Source: Paenibacillus selenitireducens (lineage in GTDB: Bacteria > Bacillota > Bacilli > Paenibacillales > Paenibacillaceae). Taken from it: DNA of 64,000 bases. The number at the start of each line of letters is the position of its first letter. Positions within the stretch are counted from its first letter, which is position 1. The notes below the pieces were generated by a model, which was given only the letters and a program-made list of their open reading frames with translations, searched no databases and was not told the DNA's origin. The stretch lies in contig NZ_MSZX01000004.1 in NCBI RefSeq assembly GCF_002021565.1, forward strand, positions 186,027 through 250,026, written 5' to 3'. Positions 17,807-26,309 of the stretch are shown here, piece by piece. Made by a program: the position numbers and the translations under genes.

Positions 17807-18721
17807 ATGCATGATATGCAGCCGTTTATAACAGAATTAAATTCCGCTCAAGTAGGAGACATTCTTATCGATGAACCACTTGCAAAGCATACGACATGGA
17901 AAATCGGAGGCCCAGCGGATGTACTCATTGTACCGAGCGGAAAAGAACAACTGGTGATGACGGTCAAGCTGCTGCATAAGCACGGTATTCCTTGGACGAC
18001 GATCGGCAGGGGTTCGAACTTGCTTGTGTTGGATAAAGGGATTCGCGGCGTGGTCATAAAGTTAGGCAAAGGCCTAAACTATGTAGAGTTTGAGGACACC
18101 ACGGTCCGTGTTGGGGGAGCCTATTCCTTTGTCACATTAAGTATCAAGGCTGGTAAGGAAGGCCTGACGGGCTTGGAATATGCAGGGGGAATTCCGGGGT
18201 CCGTCGGCGGTGCCGTGTACATGAATGCTGGAGCTCACGGATCTGATGTGTCACGCATATTTAAGGAAGCTGAGATTGTACTGGAGACAGGGGAATTGGT
18301 GCGGTATTCTGCTTCGGAAATGCAATTCGCTTATCGACATTCCGTTCTACACGAAGTACGCGGCATCGTGCTTGAAGCGACATTCGCGTTAGAACATGGA
18401 GATCGTAAAGAAATTGCGGCCGCATTGGCATCATACAAAGATCGTCGATTAAAAACACAACCGCTGCAGTTGCCATGTTGTGGCAGCGTATTTCGGAACC
18501 CGCCGAATGATTTTTCTGCAAGGTTAATTCAAGAGGCAGGCTTGAAAGGATATCGCGTTGGTGGTGCTGAAATTTCGACGTTACACGCCAATTTCATTGT
18601 AAATACCGGTCAAGCGACAGCTAGAGATGTTCTCACCCTAATTGATGAAATCCAACAGACGATTCAGTCGAAGTATGGCATTTCGTTAGTGCCGGAAGTG
18701 TTGGTGGTGGGTGAGCGGTAA
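17807..18721 (+). CDS. murB: UDP-N-acetylenolpyruvoylglucosamine reductase MurB
   Basis: 304-residue FAD-dependent reductase making UDP-MurNAc from the MurA product. HTTWKIGGPADVL, the FAD-binding GRGSNLLV, GIPGSVGGAVYMNAGA, the CGSVFRNP motif and the conserved C-terminus identify type II MurB. AGGAGG at 17793-17798 sits 8 bases before the ATG at 17807. The open frame reaches back to TTG 17756 but without support. A 186-base gap separates it from murG and contains a TATAAT (17699-17704) without a good -35, so an internal promoter is possible but unproven. Confidence 0.95.
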   Translation: MHDMQPFITELNSAQVGDILIDEPLAKHTTWKIGGPADVLIVPSGKEQLVMTVKLLHKHGIPWTTIGRGSNLLVLDKGIRGVVIKLGKGLNYVEFEDTTVRVGGAYSFVTLSIKAGKEGLTGLEYAGGIPGSVGGAVYMNAGAHGSDVSRIFKEAEIVLETGELVRYSASEMQFAYRHSVLHEVRGIVLEATFALEHGDRKEIAAALASYKDRRLKTQPLQLPCCGSVFRNPPNDFSARLIQEAGLKGYRVGGAEISTLHANFIVNTGQATARDVLTLIDEIQQTIQSKYGISLVPEVLVVGER

Positions 18722-18737
18722 ACTCGGAGGTGATACA

Positions 18738-20021
18738 TTGGACAAATTGGTGATTGAGGGTGGGAAACCCCTGTCAGGAACCATTCGTATCCATGGAGCG
18801 AAAAATGCCGCATTGCCGATTCTTGCAGCAAGCCTTCTGACGCGTGGAAGAATACAGCTTCATAATGTTCCGAAGTTGTTGGACATTCAGGTTATGCTTC
18901 AGATCTTAGAGGATATTGGCTGTGAGACGCAGCATATCAATGATGTTGTTGTCGTGGATACGTCGGCGGCGAATTCCTCGCATGTTCCGGAATCCTTGAT
19001 GAAACAGATGCGCTCTTCGATATTTTTAATGGGTCCGTTGCTTGCTCGGTTTGGAGAAGTGCAGATTTATCAGCCTGGAGGCTGTGCCATTGGTGAACGT
19101 AAAATTGATCTGCATTTAGAGGGGTTAATGGCACTAGGTGCCCAAATCCTGCAAACGGATCAACGCATCATTTGCCGTGCAGAACAGCTGACTGGTGCAA
19201 ATATCCATTTGGATTTCCCAAGCGTTGGCGCGACAGAGAATATTATGATGGCGGCTGTACTTGCTAAAGGGACGACAACAATTACAAATGCGGCAAGAGA
19301 ACCGGAAATTCAAGATTTGCAGAATTTCTTGAATCAACTCGGCGCTCGAATTCATGGTGCGGGTACCGATACGATTACGATTGACGGTGTTGAGGAGCTG
19401 GTTCCATGTGAGTATGAAGTGATTCCAGATCGCATTGTCGCTGGAACCTTCATGATTGCCGCAGCAGCCACAAGAGGCAACGTCACGCTTACGCACGTGA
19501 ATGCGAACCATCTTACATCTCTCATTCATGTGTTAAGAGGTGTTGGTGTTCAAGTCTCGGTTGATGATGATATAATACATGTGAGCTGCGCGACAAGACC
19601 GCATGCCGTTGAGCGAATCGTAACTTCGCCTTATCCGGCATTTCCGACGGATTTACAATCTCAGATTATGGTGCTGCTGTCGCTGTCGGACGGAACTAGT
19701 ATTATGAAAGAAACTATATTTGAAGGGCGCTTTAAACATGTGGATGAATTAACTCGCATGGGTGCGGATATTCGAATTGACTTAAATTCTGCGTTTATAC
19801 GAGGTGTGAACCGTCTGCTTGGAGCGAGTGTGGAAGCAACCGATCTGCGCGCAGGTGCCGCACTTGTCATCGCAGGCCTTGCTGCACATGGAAAGACCAT
19901 TATCGAACAAGTACATCACATTGATCGCGGTTATGATCAGATTGAAATATTATTCTCTCGTTTAGGCGCAACCATTTATCGTCAATCGCCGGTATCCAGG
20001 CAGCTGGACTTTGCAAATTAA
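18738..20021 (+). CDS. murA: UDP-GlcNAc 1-carboxyvinyltransferase MurA
   Basis: 427-residue EPSP-synthase-fold enzyme catalysing the first committed peptidoglycan step. Catalytic Cys116 is visible in PGGCAIGER, so the fosfomycin target residue is present. HGAKNAALPILAASLL near the N-terminus binds substrate. The start is TTG 18738 behind CGGAGGTGA; a GTG at 18711 would overlap murB. In B. subtilis murAA is elsewhere, so murB-murA-divIB is a Paenibacillus-like order. Confidence 0.95.
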   Translation: MDKLVIEGGKPLSGTIRIHGAKNAALPILAASLLTRGRIQLHNVPKLLDIQVMLQILEDIGCETQHINDVVVVDTSAANSSHVPESLMKQMRSSIFLMGPLLARFGEVQIYQPGGCAIGERKIDLHLEGLMALGAQILQTDQRIICRAEQLTGANIHLDFPSVGATENIMMAAVLAKGTTTITNAAREPEIQDLQNFLNQLGARIHGAGTDTITIDGVEELVPCEYEVIPDRIVAGTFMIAAAATRGNVTLTHVNANHLTSLIHVLRGVGVQVSVDDDIIHVSCATRPHAVERIVTSPYPAFPTDLQSQIMVLLSLSDGTSIMKETIFEGRFKHVDELTRMGADIRIDLNSAFIRGVNRLLGASVEATDLRAGAALVIAGLAAHGKTIIEQVHHIDRGYDQIEILFSRLGATIYRQSPVSRQLDFAN

Positions 20022-20027
20022 CCCTGC

Positions 20028-20050
20028 ATCCCCTTCCTTGTGAAGGGGAT
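20028..20050 (+). promoter_or_regulatory. Strong hairpin between murA and divIB
   Basis: ATCCCCTTC pairs perfectly with GAAGGGGAT around a CTTGT loop, 6 bases after the murA stop. The following CAAGGCTTTT is a poor T-tract, so this may be a partial terminator, a mRNA processing site or a stabiliser. Confidence 0.55.
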
Positions 20051-20075
20051 CAAGGCTTTTATAGGTGGTAATGAA

Positions 20076-20840
20076 ATGACTCAACAACTTCCCGTGTTAA
20101 AAGAAAAAAAAGTAAAAACCAACACAAGTCGGAAGCTATTATTTATTCTTCTGATCCTTTTTGTCGTGCTGCTTGCGGTTCTATTTTTTCGTTCTTCCAT
20201 GAGTAAGATTTCAGAGATTCATATAACCGGAAATCAGTTGATACCGAATCAACAGTTGGTGGAGAAGAGCGGGCTGCATATCGGCGACCAATTTTTTGGG
20301 ACAAGCAAAGGAACCATTCGAGAGCGGCTGCTGGAGAATAAAGCCGTTCAAGATGTGAAGATCGAGTTGAAATTTCCAGGAGTCATTTCCATCTCGGTGC
20401 AAGAGTTTTCAACTGTAGCCTATCAAATGTCTCCGACAGACGGTAAAATCACAGGGCTTCTATCCAATGGAACAACCCTGCCCTTGCCGAAGGACCATAT
20501 CCTTGTGGAGAAGCCTATTCTAACGAATTGGAAAGCAGGGGATGCCCTTCTAGGGAAGTTATGTAAGCAGTTAGGTGAGATACCTGATGAATTGTTGACG
20601 GACATCTCGGAAATTATGCCAGACCCATCGAAGTCTTATCCTGATCGTATCAAAATGTACACGCGCTCTCAGTTTGAAGTACTTACGACGATCTCATTAA
20701 TGAAAGATAAAGTAGAGTATTTAAGCAATGTGATAGAGACGCAGCAACCCGGCCTGATAACGATGCTTACTGCGGACACCTATCGCCCGTTTGACAATAC
20801 ACCATGGGGGACTGATCTAGAAAAAGACACTACTCAATAA
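20076..20840 (+). CDS. divIB: Cell division protein DivIB/FtsQ
   Basis: 254-residue bitopic protein: basic cytoplasmic N-terminus, a transmembrane helix (about 20-43), a POTRA domain (from ISEIHITGNQLIP, with FPGVISISVQE) and a C-terminal beta domain. It stabilises FtsL/DivIC in the divisome. ATG 20076 has AGGTGG 7 bases upstream; the longer frame from 20040 begins inside the preceding hairpin. The C-terminal tail is short and polar. Confidence 0.9.
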   Translation: MTQQLPVLKEKKVKTNTSRKLLFILLILFVVLLAVLFFRSSMSKISEIHITGNQLIPNQQLVEKSGLHIGDQFFGTSKGTIRERLLENKAVQDVKIELKFPGVISISVQEFSTVAYQMSPTDGKITGLLSNGTTLPLPKDHILVEKPILTNWKAGDALLGKLCKQLGEIPDELLTDISEIMPDPSKSYPDRIKMYTRSQFEVLTTISLMKDKVEYLSNVIETQQPGLITMLTADTYRPFDNTPWGTDLEKDTTQ

Positions 20841-20932
20841 ATTGAAAAAATGTTAGAATAAAAAAGATAGACTTGTCTTTGATTTCTAATTTTTTTTGGA
20901 AACAATTTACCAATAAAAAAATTGTAGAAAAA

Positions 20933-20959
20933 AGAGGGAAAAAATAAAGTTTGTTGAAT
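20933..20959 (+). promoter_or_regulatory. Sigma-H-like promoter upstream of ftsA-ftsZ
   Basis: AGAGGGAAA (20933-20941), 11 bases, then GTTGAAT (20953-20959). This matches the sigma-H pattern RnAGGAwWW-N11/12-RnnGAAT with one mismatch in the -35. B. subtilis ftsAZ has a sigma-H promoter raising FtsZ at the start of sporulation. The ftsA start lies about 60 bases downstream. Confidence 0.6.
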
Positions 20960-21021
20960 AAGTACAGAGTGTCATACAAAATTACTATTATACTTAGGTA
21001 GAAATAGGAGGTGCCACAGAT

Positions 21022-22266
21022 TTGAGCAACGGTGACATCATTGTTAGTTTGGACATCGGTACATCCAAAGTTCGAGCTATTATCGGTGAAATGAACAATG
21101 GAACCTTTAATATTATTGGAGTTGGATCTGCTGACTCGGAAGGTATTCGAAAAGGAGCAATTGTAGATATTGACCAAACGGTACAGTCGATTCGCAATGC
21201 TGTCGATCATGCAGAACGTATGGTTGGCATTCAAATATCGGAAGTTTTTGTCGGAATTTCAGGAAATCATATTGGGTTGCAATCTAGTCATGGCGTCGTC
21301 GCTGTTTCGAATGAAGATCGTGAAATCGGTGACGAGGATATTGAACGTGTATTAAAAGCTGCGGAAGTGATCGCACTTCCTCCAGAACGAGAAATTATTG
21401 ATGTTGTTGCTAAACAGTATGTTGTAGATGGATTGCAAGGAATTCAAGATCCTCGCGGAATGATCGGTGTACGGTTAGAAGTAGAGGCAACTATTATTAC
21501 AGGTGCTAAGACTGCTATACATAACCTACTTCGCTGCGTTGAAAAAGCAGGGCTGAAAGTAAAAGATTTAGTACTTATGTCGTTAGCCGGGGGCCAATTA
21601 GCCCTATCCAAAGACGAGAAGACGATGGGATCGATTCTTGTGGATATTGGAGCAGGCGCAACGACCATTGCTGTCTTCCAAAACGGTTCTATGATTGCGA
21701 CTTCTACATTACCGATCGGCGGAGAGTTCGTGACGAATGATATTGCGTATGGACTTCGTACGTTGACGGATCAAGCCGAACGAGTGAAATTGAAATTCGG
21801 ATGCGCCTATGGCCCTGACGCTGCAGCGGATCAAGTATTCAAAGTGATTCGTATTGGAAGCAATGTGGAGAAAGAGTTCTCGCAAGTTGATCTTGCGGCA
21901 ATTATCGAACCACGTGTACAAGAAATCTTCCAAATGGTACGTCAAGAGATAAAGAGATTAGGGTATAGCGATATGCCTGGCGGTTATATTCTTACAGGTG
22001 GCACAGTGTCTATGTCGGGTGTACTTGCCGTTGCCCAAGCAGAGCTTGAAGCAACAGTACGTATAGCGGTTCCTGATTTCATCGGGGTTCGCGATCCAGG
22101 CTATACCAGCGGTGTTGGTATTATTCATAATGTTATTCGTACAGTGAGAATGCGTACGGCTACCGTAACGAAGAAAGTTACCAAAAATCCGAAAACTCCG
22201 AAGAACGTGGAAGAAAAACCTGGGCTCTTTGATCGAATGAAAAAGTTTTTTGAAGATTTCATATAA
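21022..22266 (+). CDS. ftsA: Cell division protein FtsA
   Basis: 414-residue actin-like ATPase tethering FtsZ to the membrane. Phosphate-1 loop SLDIGTSKVRA near the N-terminus, the 1C domain replacing actin 1B, phosphate-2 SILVDIGAGATT, and the adenosine motif ILTGGTVSMSG. The C-terminus ends in an amphipathic helix (LFDRMKKFFEDFI) for membrane targeting. The start is TTG 21022 behind AGGAGG at 21006-21011. Unlike B. subtilis, no ylxW, ylxX or sbp gene lies between divIB and ftsA. Confidence 0.96.
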   Translation: MSNGDIIVSLDIGTSKVRAIIGEMNNGTFNIIGVGSADSEGIRKGAIVDIDQTVQSIRNAVDHAERMVGIQISEVFVGISGNHIGLQSSHGVVAVSNEDREIGDEDIERVLKAAEVIALPPEREIIDVVAKQYVVDGLQGIQDPRGMIGVRLEVEATIITGAKTAIHNLLRCVEKAGLKVKDLVLMSLAGGQLALSKDEKTMGSILVDIGAGATTIAVFQNGSMIATSTLPIGGEFVTNDIAYGLRTLTDQAERVKLKFGCAYGPDAAADQVFKVIRIGSNVEKEFSQVDLAAIIEPRVQEIFQMVRQEIKRLGYSDMPGGYILTGGTVSMSGVLAVAQAELEATVRIAVPDFIGVRDPGYTSGVGIIHNVIRTVRMRTATVTKKVTKNPKTPKNVEEKPGLFDRMKKFFEDFI

Positions 22267-22324
22267 TCACACTGAATATCGGTAACAAGAGCCAGTCAAG
22301 GGCAATGAGGGGGAGATGAAGATT

Positions 22325-23443
22325 ATGTTGGAATTTGATTTTGAATTGGAGTCGTTGGCGCAAATTAAAGTCATCGGTGTCGGTGGCGGCGGTAGTAATG
22401 CAGTTAACCGAATGATTGACAATGGCGTTAAGGGTGTAGAATTTATAACTGTAAATACAGATGCTCAAGCGCTTCATTTGGCAAAATCGGAGCATCGTTT
22501 ACAGATTGGTGATAAATTGACTCGTGGACTTGGCGCAGGTGCAAATCCAGATGTAGGGAAAAAAGCTGCAGAAGAGTCTCGTGAAGCGATTATGAATACA
22601 TTACGTGGCGCAGATATGGTGTTCGTTACTGCGGGCATGGGTGGCGGTACAGGTACAGGTGCTGCACCGGTCATCGCTGAAATTGCAAGAGAATGCGGCG
22701 CTTTGACGGTTGGTGTGGTGACACGTCCGTTCTCGTTCGAAGGCCGCAAACGTTCTACGCACGCGGAACTTGGTATCGAAGCGCTGAAGGAAAAAGTAGA
22801 TACACTCATTGTCATTCCGAACGATCGCCTATTGGAGATTGTGGATAAGAAGACCCCGATGCTCGAAGCATTCCGTGAGGTAGATAATGTATTGCGTCAA
22901 GCGGTACAAGGTATTTCTGACTTGATCAAAGTGCCAGGGTTAATCAACCTTGACTTTGCCGACGTGAAGACGATTATGACGGAACGCGGTTCTGCATTGA
23001 TGGGGATTGGCGTTGCGAATGGTGAGAACCGTGCGGCTGAAGCTGCGCGCAAAGCGATTATGAGTCCATTGCTAGAGACTTCGATTGAAGGTGCACGCGG
23101 TGTGATTATGAATATTACGGGCGGCACGAACTTATCTCTCTATGAAGTTAATGAAGCCGCAGAAATTGTCATTTCAGCATCAGATCCTGAAGTGAATATG
23201 ATCTTCGGTGCCATCATTGAAGAAGAGATGAAGGATGATATCAAAGTTACGGTCATTGCAACGGGCTTCGAACATAAGAGCATTACAATGCCAGGTCGTA
23301 GACCAACGGCAGCAGCTCCTGCGGAGGAAGTACACGAAACCAAATCGGCGGCTAGTAATTTGAGACCGTTCGGGAACCAACCGTCTGGGGATCAACTCGA
23401 TATTCCTACCTTCTTACGCAACCGTCCTCGCAACAACGATTAA
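22325..23443 (+). CDS. ftsZ: Cell division GTPase FtsZ
   Basis: 372-residue tubulin-like GTPase forming the Z ring. [11 protein letters not shown], the tubulin signature [21 protein letters not shown] (T7 loop) and a variable Pro/Ala/Asp linker are present, ending in [14 protein letters not shown], the C-terminal peptide binding FtsA and SepF. ATG 22325 gives the MLEFDFELE start shared with Bacillus and has GAGGGGGAG upstream. A strong terminator follows, ending the dcw cluster. Confidence 0.97.
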   Translation: MLEFDFELESLAQIKVIGVGGGGSNAVNRMIDNGVKGVEFITVNTDAQALHLAKSEHRLQIGDKLTRGLGAGANPDVGKKAAEESREAIMNTLRGADMVFVTAGMGGGTGTGAAPVIAEIARECGALTVGVVTRPFSFEGRKRSTHAELGIEALKEKVDTLIVIPNDRLLEIVDKKTPMLEAFREVDNVLRQAVQGISDLIKVPGLINLDFADVKTIMTERGSALMGIGVANGENRAAEAARKAIMSPLLETSIEGARGVIMNITGGTNLSLYEVNEAAEIVISASDPEVNMIFGAIIEEEMKDDIKVTVIATGFEHKSITMPGRRPTAAAPAEEVHETKSAASNLRPFGNQPSGDQLDIPTFLRNRPRNND

Positions 23444-23461
23444 TATCATGCCTATGAGATG

Positions 23462-23505
23462 AAGCTCATTTTACAGTAGATCCTACTGTGAGATGAGCTT
23501 TTTTA
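23462..23505 (+). terminator. Terminator after ftsZ
   Basis: AAGCTCAT pairs with ATGAGCTT, enclosing a second perfect stem ACAGTAG/CTACTGT, followed by six T residues. This ends the dcw operon. Confidence 0.93.
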
Positions 23506-23697
23506 CCATAATAGCGTTTTTCAAAAGTTTCGACGTATCGAAACACTACATTCTGCTTGGCGATAAAAACCACTCATGACGTCTCTCTGGCGTCACCACC
23601 AAGAATGAAAATAAATGCGTTCTCACACATTTTGGACGCAATAGAAATCATTTCGTCAAAGATGAGTAATAACAAATCAAATGACGAAGGTAGTACT

Positions 23698-23741
23698 GGG
23701 ATTCAATCCTGAATATACTGAGATTCGATCCTGAATAAAAA
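23698..23741 (+). repeat. Two tandem copies of a 22-bp unit
   Basis: GGGATTCAATCCTGAATA plus TACT (23698-23719) is followed directly by GAGATTCGATCCTGAATA plus AAAA (23720-23741). Sixteen of the first 18 positions agree. Function unknown. Confidence 0.7.
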
Positions 23742-23794
23742 CCCGTCGTATTGCGCCTACGAGAACCGCCATCTGCTTCCTAAGAGAGCGTGTA

Positions 23795-23840
23795 CGCGGC
23801 CGCTCAACTTCGAATGGACTTCGATAGAGGTTTTTCTTAA
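23795..23840 (+). repeat. Intergenic hairpin repeat, copy C
   Basis: Same family as 1275-1318 and 27158-27200: begins CGCGGCCGCTCA and ends in the stem ACTTC/GAGGT with loop GATA, then TTTTTCTTA. One arm base differs from the other copies, giving a G-U pair in place of C-G, so the stem is kept. Confidence 0.65.
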
Positions 23841-23914
23841 TATTCTTTTTTTCTTAATATTCTAGAATTTATAACGTTTCGAGAGATATCCGAAATCAAA
23901 TTAGGGTGCAGGGA

Positions 23915-24138
23915 ACGGAGTGAACGGAACAAGAAATGAACGCAACGAGAAATGAACGGACACAGGAGACCTTAATGATGCCAAAAGCACACAAAATGCA
24001 GAGTGAACGGACACAGCAGCTCTTATCATGCGAAATATAAGCTATATCCTCATGATTCGAATGGAATAAGTGCATCTGTGTCCGCAACAACGGCTAATCT
24101 ATGAGCATAGCAAACAATAAGGTCTCTCATGTCCGTTA
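23915..24138. repeat. Dispersed ACGGACA element, four copies in both orientations
   Basis: TGAACGGACACAG occurs exactly at 23953-23965 and 24004-24016 (51 bp apart, followed by similar AG..CTTA.. sequence). Inverted relatives lie at 24076-24084 (CTGTGTCCG) and 24121-24138 (reverse complement TAACGGACATGAGAGACC). Weaker forms (AACAAGAAATGAACG, AACGAGAAATGAACG) precede them from 23915. I recall similar low-complexity repeats from Paenibacillus intergenic regions, but cannot verify that here. Confidence 0.65.
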
Positions 24139-24199
24139 TATACAAAGAGCTTATATAATTTGTCAAGATTTCGTATCTAAGACAGCTGAAACTGAAATA

Positions 24200-24262
24200 C
24201 CAACCCATCGTTCCTATTCACTAATCCACCGCTCTTATCCACCAACCCATCGTTCCTATCCA
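24200..24262 (+). repeat. 21-bp tandem repeat, three units and part of a fourth
   Basis: Units at 24200-24220, 24221-24241 and 24242-24262. Units 1 and 3 differ at one base; unit 2 differs from unit 1 at six bases. Every difference is C/T. Read as protein the period is seven residues (THRSYPL-like), but there is no ribosome binding site. A partial fourth unit starts at 24263. Confidence 0.85.
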
Positions 24263-24289
24263 CTAACGTATAGGTTCACTCAATAAAGG

Positions 24290-24317
24290 ACCGTCGGGTT
24301 GTTCCCTGACGGTTTTT
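24290..24317 (+). terminator. Terminator upstream of the spoIIGA promoter
   Basis: ACCGTC/GACGGT stem with inner GGG/CCC pairs around TTGTT, followed by TTTTT. It shields the spoIIG promoter from any transcription of the repeat region. Confidence 0.85.
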
Positions 24318-24396
24318 CACACTTTACAAATGCAATACAAAAAAATAACTTGCCGCCCCAAATTGAACCAAGGGTAGAGATTTTTTTGTTTCATTC

Positions 24397-24463
24397 CTCG
24401 ACAAAAAAAGATACATCCCTTCCGCACGTTTAGACAGACTTTGGATATTGATTTTAATATACT
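24397..24463 (+). promoter_or_regulatory. spoIIG-type promoter with long spacer and Spo0A-box-like sites
   Basis: TAGACA (24431-24436) and TATACT (24458-24463) are 21 bases apart, recalling the B. subtilis spoIIG promoter, whose -35 and -10 are abnormally separated (22 bp) and which needs Spo0A~P. CTCGACA (24397-24403) and TTAGACA (24430-24436) each differ by one base from the inverted Spo0A box TTCGACA. The second overlaps the -35 as in B. subtilis. The boxes are 33 bp apart, about three helical turns. Confidence 0.7.
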
Positions 24464-24505
24464 AGTTTCATCCGCTGCCAAGTCTGGTTGGAATATGGCA
24501 AGTAG

Positions 24506-25438
24506 GTGGTGAAGCGACTGGTTGTATATATCGATCTCATATTTTTAATGAACCTACTCATTGATGCTGCACTCTTGTGGACAACGGCATGGATGCGTAA
24601 ACTAAAGCCCCGAATATGGCGCCTCATCGTAGCGGCGGTGCTGGGAGCCTGTTATGTGGTGATGATGTTCGCGCCTGCATTATCTTTTATGTTCACGTTT
24701 CTCATTAAATTCGCGATTTCATTCGTGATGCTCTGGATTGCCTTTGGATTTATCAGCCTACAGAACTACTTACGCAACATGGCAGCATTCTATGTCATAA
24801 ATTTTGTGGCAGCAGGAGGCATCCTCGGGGCTCACTATCTGTTGCAGAATTCAGGAGATGTGTTGAACGGCATCTGGTTTTCGCATTCCGGAGGGTTTCG
24901 GTTTGACTTGAAAGTCGGGTTTTGGCTGGTTGTATTGGGTTTCATCGTCACAGTACTGTTATACAAGACGGTGATACGCAGTCGTGCGAACAAAGAGACA
25001 ATGACGCAATTTCTTGCACAGGTTCATGTATGGATTGATCAGGAGCAGTCAAGCTGTATTGGATTGATTGATACGGGCAATCAACTTACCGATCCTTTAA
25101 CAAGAACACCTGTTATCGTCATGGAAGCCAGTCTGTGGCAGCATGTATTGCCTGAAGGCTGGGCACAGCGATTACGAACAATGGAAACCGATCAATTGAT
25201 TATGGAAATGCAAGAGTCATCGATTCCATGGCAAGATCGGTTGCGAATGGTACCTTTTCGCGGTGTGAATCGCGGTGCTACGCAATGGATGCTAGCTATT
25301 AAACCTGATAAAGTGGCCATTACGCATGAAGGAACGACGACGGAATGTACGAAAGTATTGATCGGACTGGATGGCGGCACGTTGTCATCAGACGGCAGCT
25401 ATCGGGCGATACTGCACCCGACGCTACTTCAACATTAA
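24506..25438 (+). CDS. spoIIGA: Pro-sigma-E processing protease SpoIIGA
   Basis: 310-residue membrane aspartic protease that cleaves pro-sigma-E in the mother cell after a forespore signal. Five or so N-terminal hydrophobic segments (about 5-155) are followed by a cytoplasmic protease domain with LIDTGNQLTDP, catalytic Asp189. VPFRGVN and the C-terminal GLDGGTLSSDGSYRAILHP match the family. Start is GTG 24506 or the adjacent GTG 24509; an upstream stop excludes longer forms and the ribosome binding site is weak, so the exact start is uncertain. It directly precedes sigE, its substrate. Confidence 0.93.
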   Translation: MVKRLVVYIDLIFLMNLLIDAALLWTTAWMRKLKPRIWRLIVAAVLGACYVVMMFAPALSFMFTFLIKFAISFVMLWIAFGFISLQNYLRNMAAFYVINFVAAGGILGAHYLLQNSGDVLNGIWFSHSGGFRFDLKVGFWLVVLGFIVTVLLYKTVIRSRANKETMTQFLAQVHVWIDQEQSSCIGLIDTGNQLTDPLTRTPVIVMEASLWQHVLPEGWAQRLRTMETDQLIMEMQESSIPWQDRLRMVPFRGVNRGATQWMLAIKPDKVAITHEGTTTECTKVLIGLDGGTLSSDGSYRAILHPTLLQH

Positions 25439-25456
25439 TGTTTAGGAGGAACGGGA

Positions 25457-26179
25457 ATGCTCTTGAAATGGAAATTGATGCTGCAATTGAACTATTATCG
25501 GGTTCTTTTTTTGCTAGGGTTGAAAAGCGGGGAGATCTACTATATTGGAGGTAGCGAAGCTCTTCCACCACCTTTGACAAGAGAAGAAGAGGAGTATCTG
25601 CTCACGCGGTTGTCATCGGGCGACTCGGCGATTCGTGCGATGTTAATTGAACGTAACTTGCGACTTGTTGTCTATATCGCACGTAAATTTGAGAATACAG
25701 GTATTAATATCGAGGATCTTGTATCGATCGGTGCGATAGGGCTGATCAAAGCTGTGAATACGTTTGACCCGGACAAAAAGATCAAACTAGCTACCTATGC
25801 ATCACGTTGTATTGAAAATGAAATTCTCATGTATTTGCGACGGAACAGCAAGATCCGAACGGAAGTTTCTTTTGACGAACCGCTGAACATTGACTGGGAC
25901 GGCAATGAGTTGCTGCTATCGGATGTGCTCGGAACGGAGAACGATACGATTTATCGGAACATCGAGGAGCAGGTCGATCGCAAACTTTTACATAAAGCCT
26001 TGGATAAGTTATCGGACAGAGAACGCGTCATTATGGAGCTGCGCTTCGGATTAACGGATGGTGAAGAGAAGACGCAGAAAGATGTAGCCGATATGTTGGG
26101 GATTTCCCAATCTTATATTTCCAGACTGGAAAAACGGATCATTAAGCGTCTTCGGAAAGAATTTAATAAGATGGTATAA
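25457..26179 (+). CDS. sigE: RNA polymerase sigma-E precursor (early mother cell)
   Basis: 240-residue sigma-70-family factor made as an inactive precursor. The N-terminal pro-sequence (about 1-29) is hydrophobic/basic and ends in [15 protein letters not shown], where SpoIIGA cleaves. Region 2 ([19 protein letters not shown], then the -10 recognition helix) and region 4 with helix-turn-helix [20 protein letters not shown] follow. AGGAGG precedes ATG 25457. Co-transcribed with spoIIGA from the Spo0A-type promoter. Confidence 0.97.
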   Translation: MLLKWKLMLQLNYYRVLFLLGLKSGEIYYIGGSEALPPPLTREEEEYLLTRLSSGDSAIRAMLIERNLRLVVYIARKFENTGINIEDLVSIGAIGLIKAVNTFDPDKKIKLATYASRCIENEILMYLRRNSKIRTEVSFDEPLNIDWDGNELLLSDVLGTENDTIYRNIEEQVDRKLLHKALDKLSDRERVIMELRFGLTDGEEKTQKDVADMLGISQSYISRLEKRIIKRLRKEFNKMV

Positions 26180-26309
26180 TGCAATACCAGCGCGATTTTC
26201 CGTCCCATTTGATGGGGGATTATGTCGAATTCAGGTAGATCGAAAGGAATAAAAAAACAGCCCGCGGAGATAATGTACATTAATGTTTCTCCTTGGGAGG
26301 TAGTACACG

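Larger units (their letters stand above)
23506..24289. other. Gene-free, repeat-rich intergenic region between ftsZ and spoIIGA
   Basis: No coding sequence with a ribosome binding site or family resemblance is seen. Two short open frames (23896-24090 on the minus strand, 24101-24286 on the plus strand) lie entirely on repeats and give low-complexity products, so they are read as accidental. The stretch holds four kinds of short repeat listed separately. In B. subtilis this position carries a protease gene (bpr); here there is nothing recognisable. Confidence 0.7.

Noticed and set aside
24200-24262. CRISPR-like array
   Set aside because: Units are directly adjacent with no spacers; it is a simple tandem repeat, and no cas genes are present.
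23896-24286. Two short open frames (minus 23896-24090, plus 24101-24286) in the ftsZ-spoIIGA gap
   Set aside because: Both lie on repeats, lack ribosome binding sites and give low-complexity products; treated as non-coding.
26223-26275. Spo0A box TGTCGAA and a sigma-F/G-like promoter (GAATA-N17-GATAATG) before sigG
   Set aside because: The -10 fits poorly, and the heptamer is expected by chance several times in the window; not reported as a feature, although some promoter must exist here.
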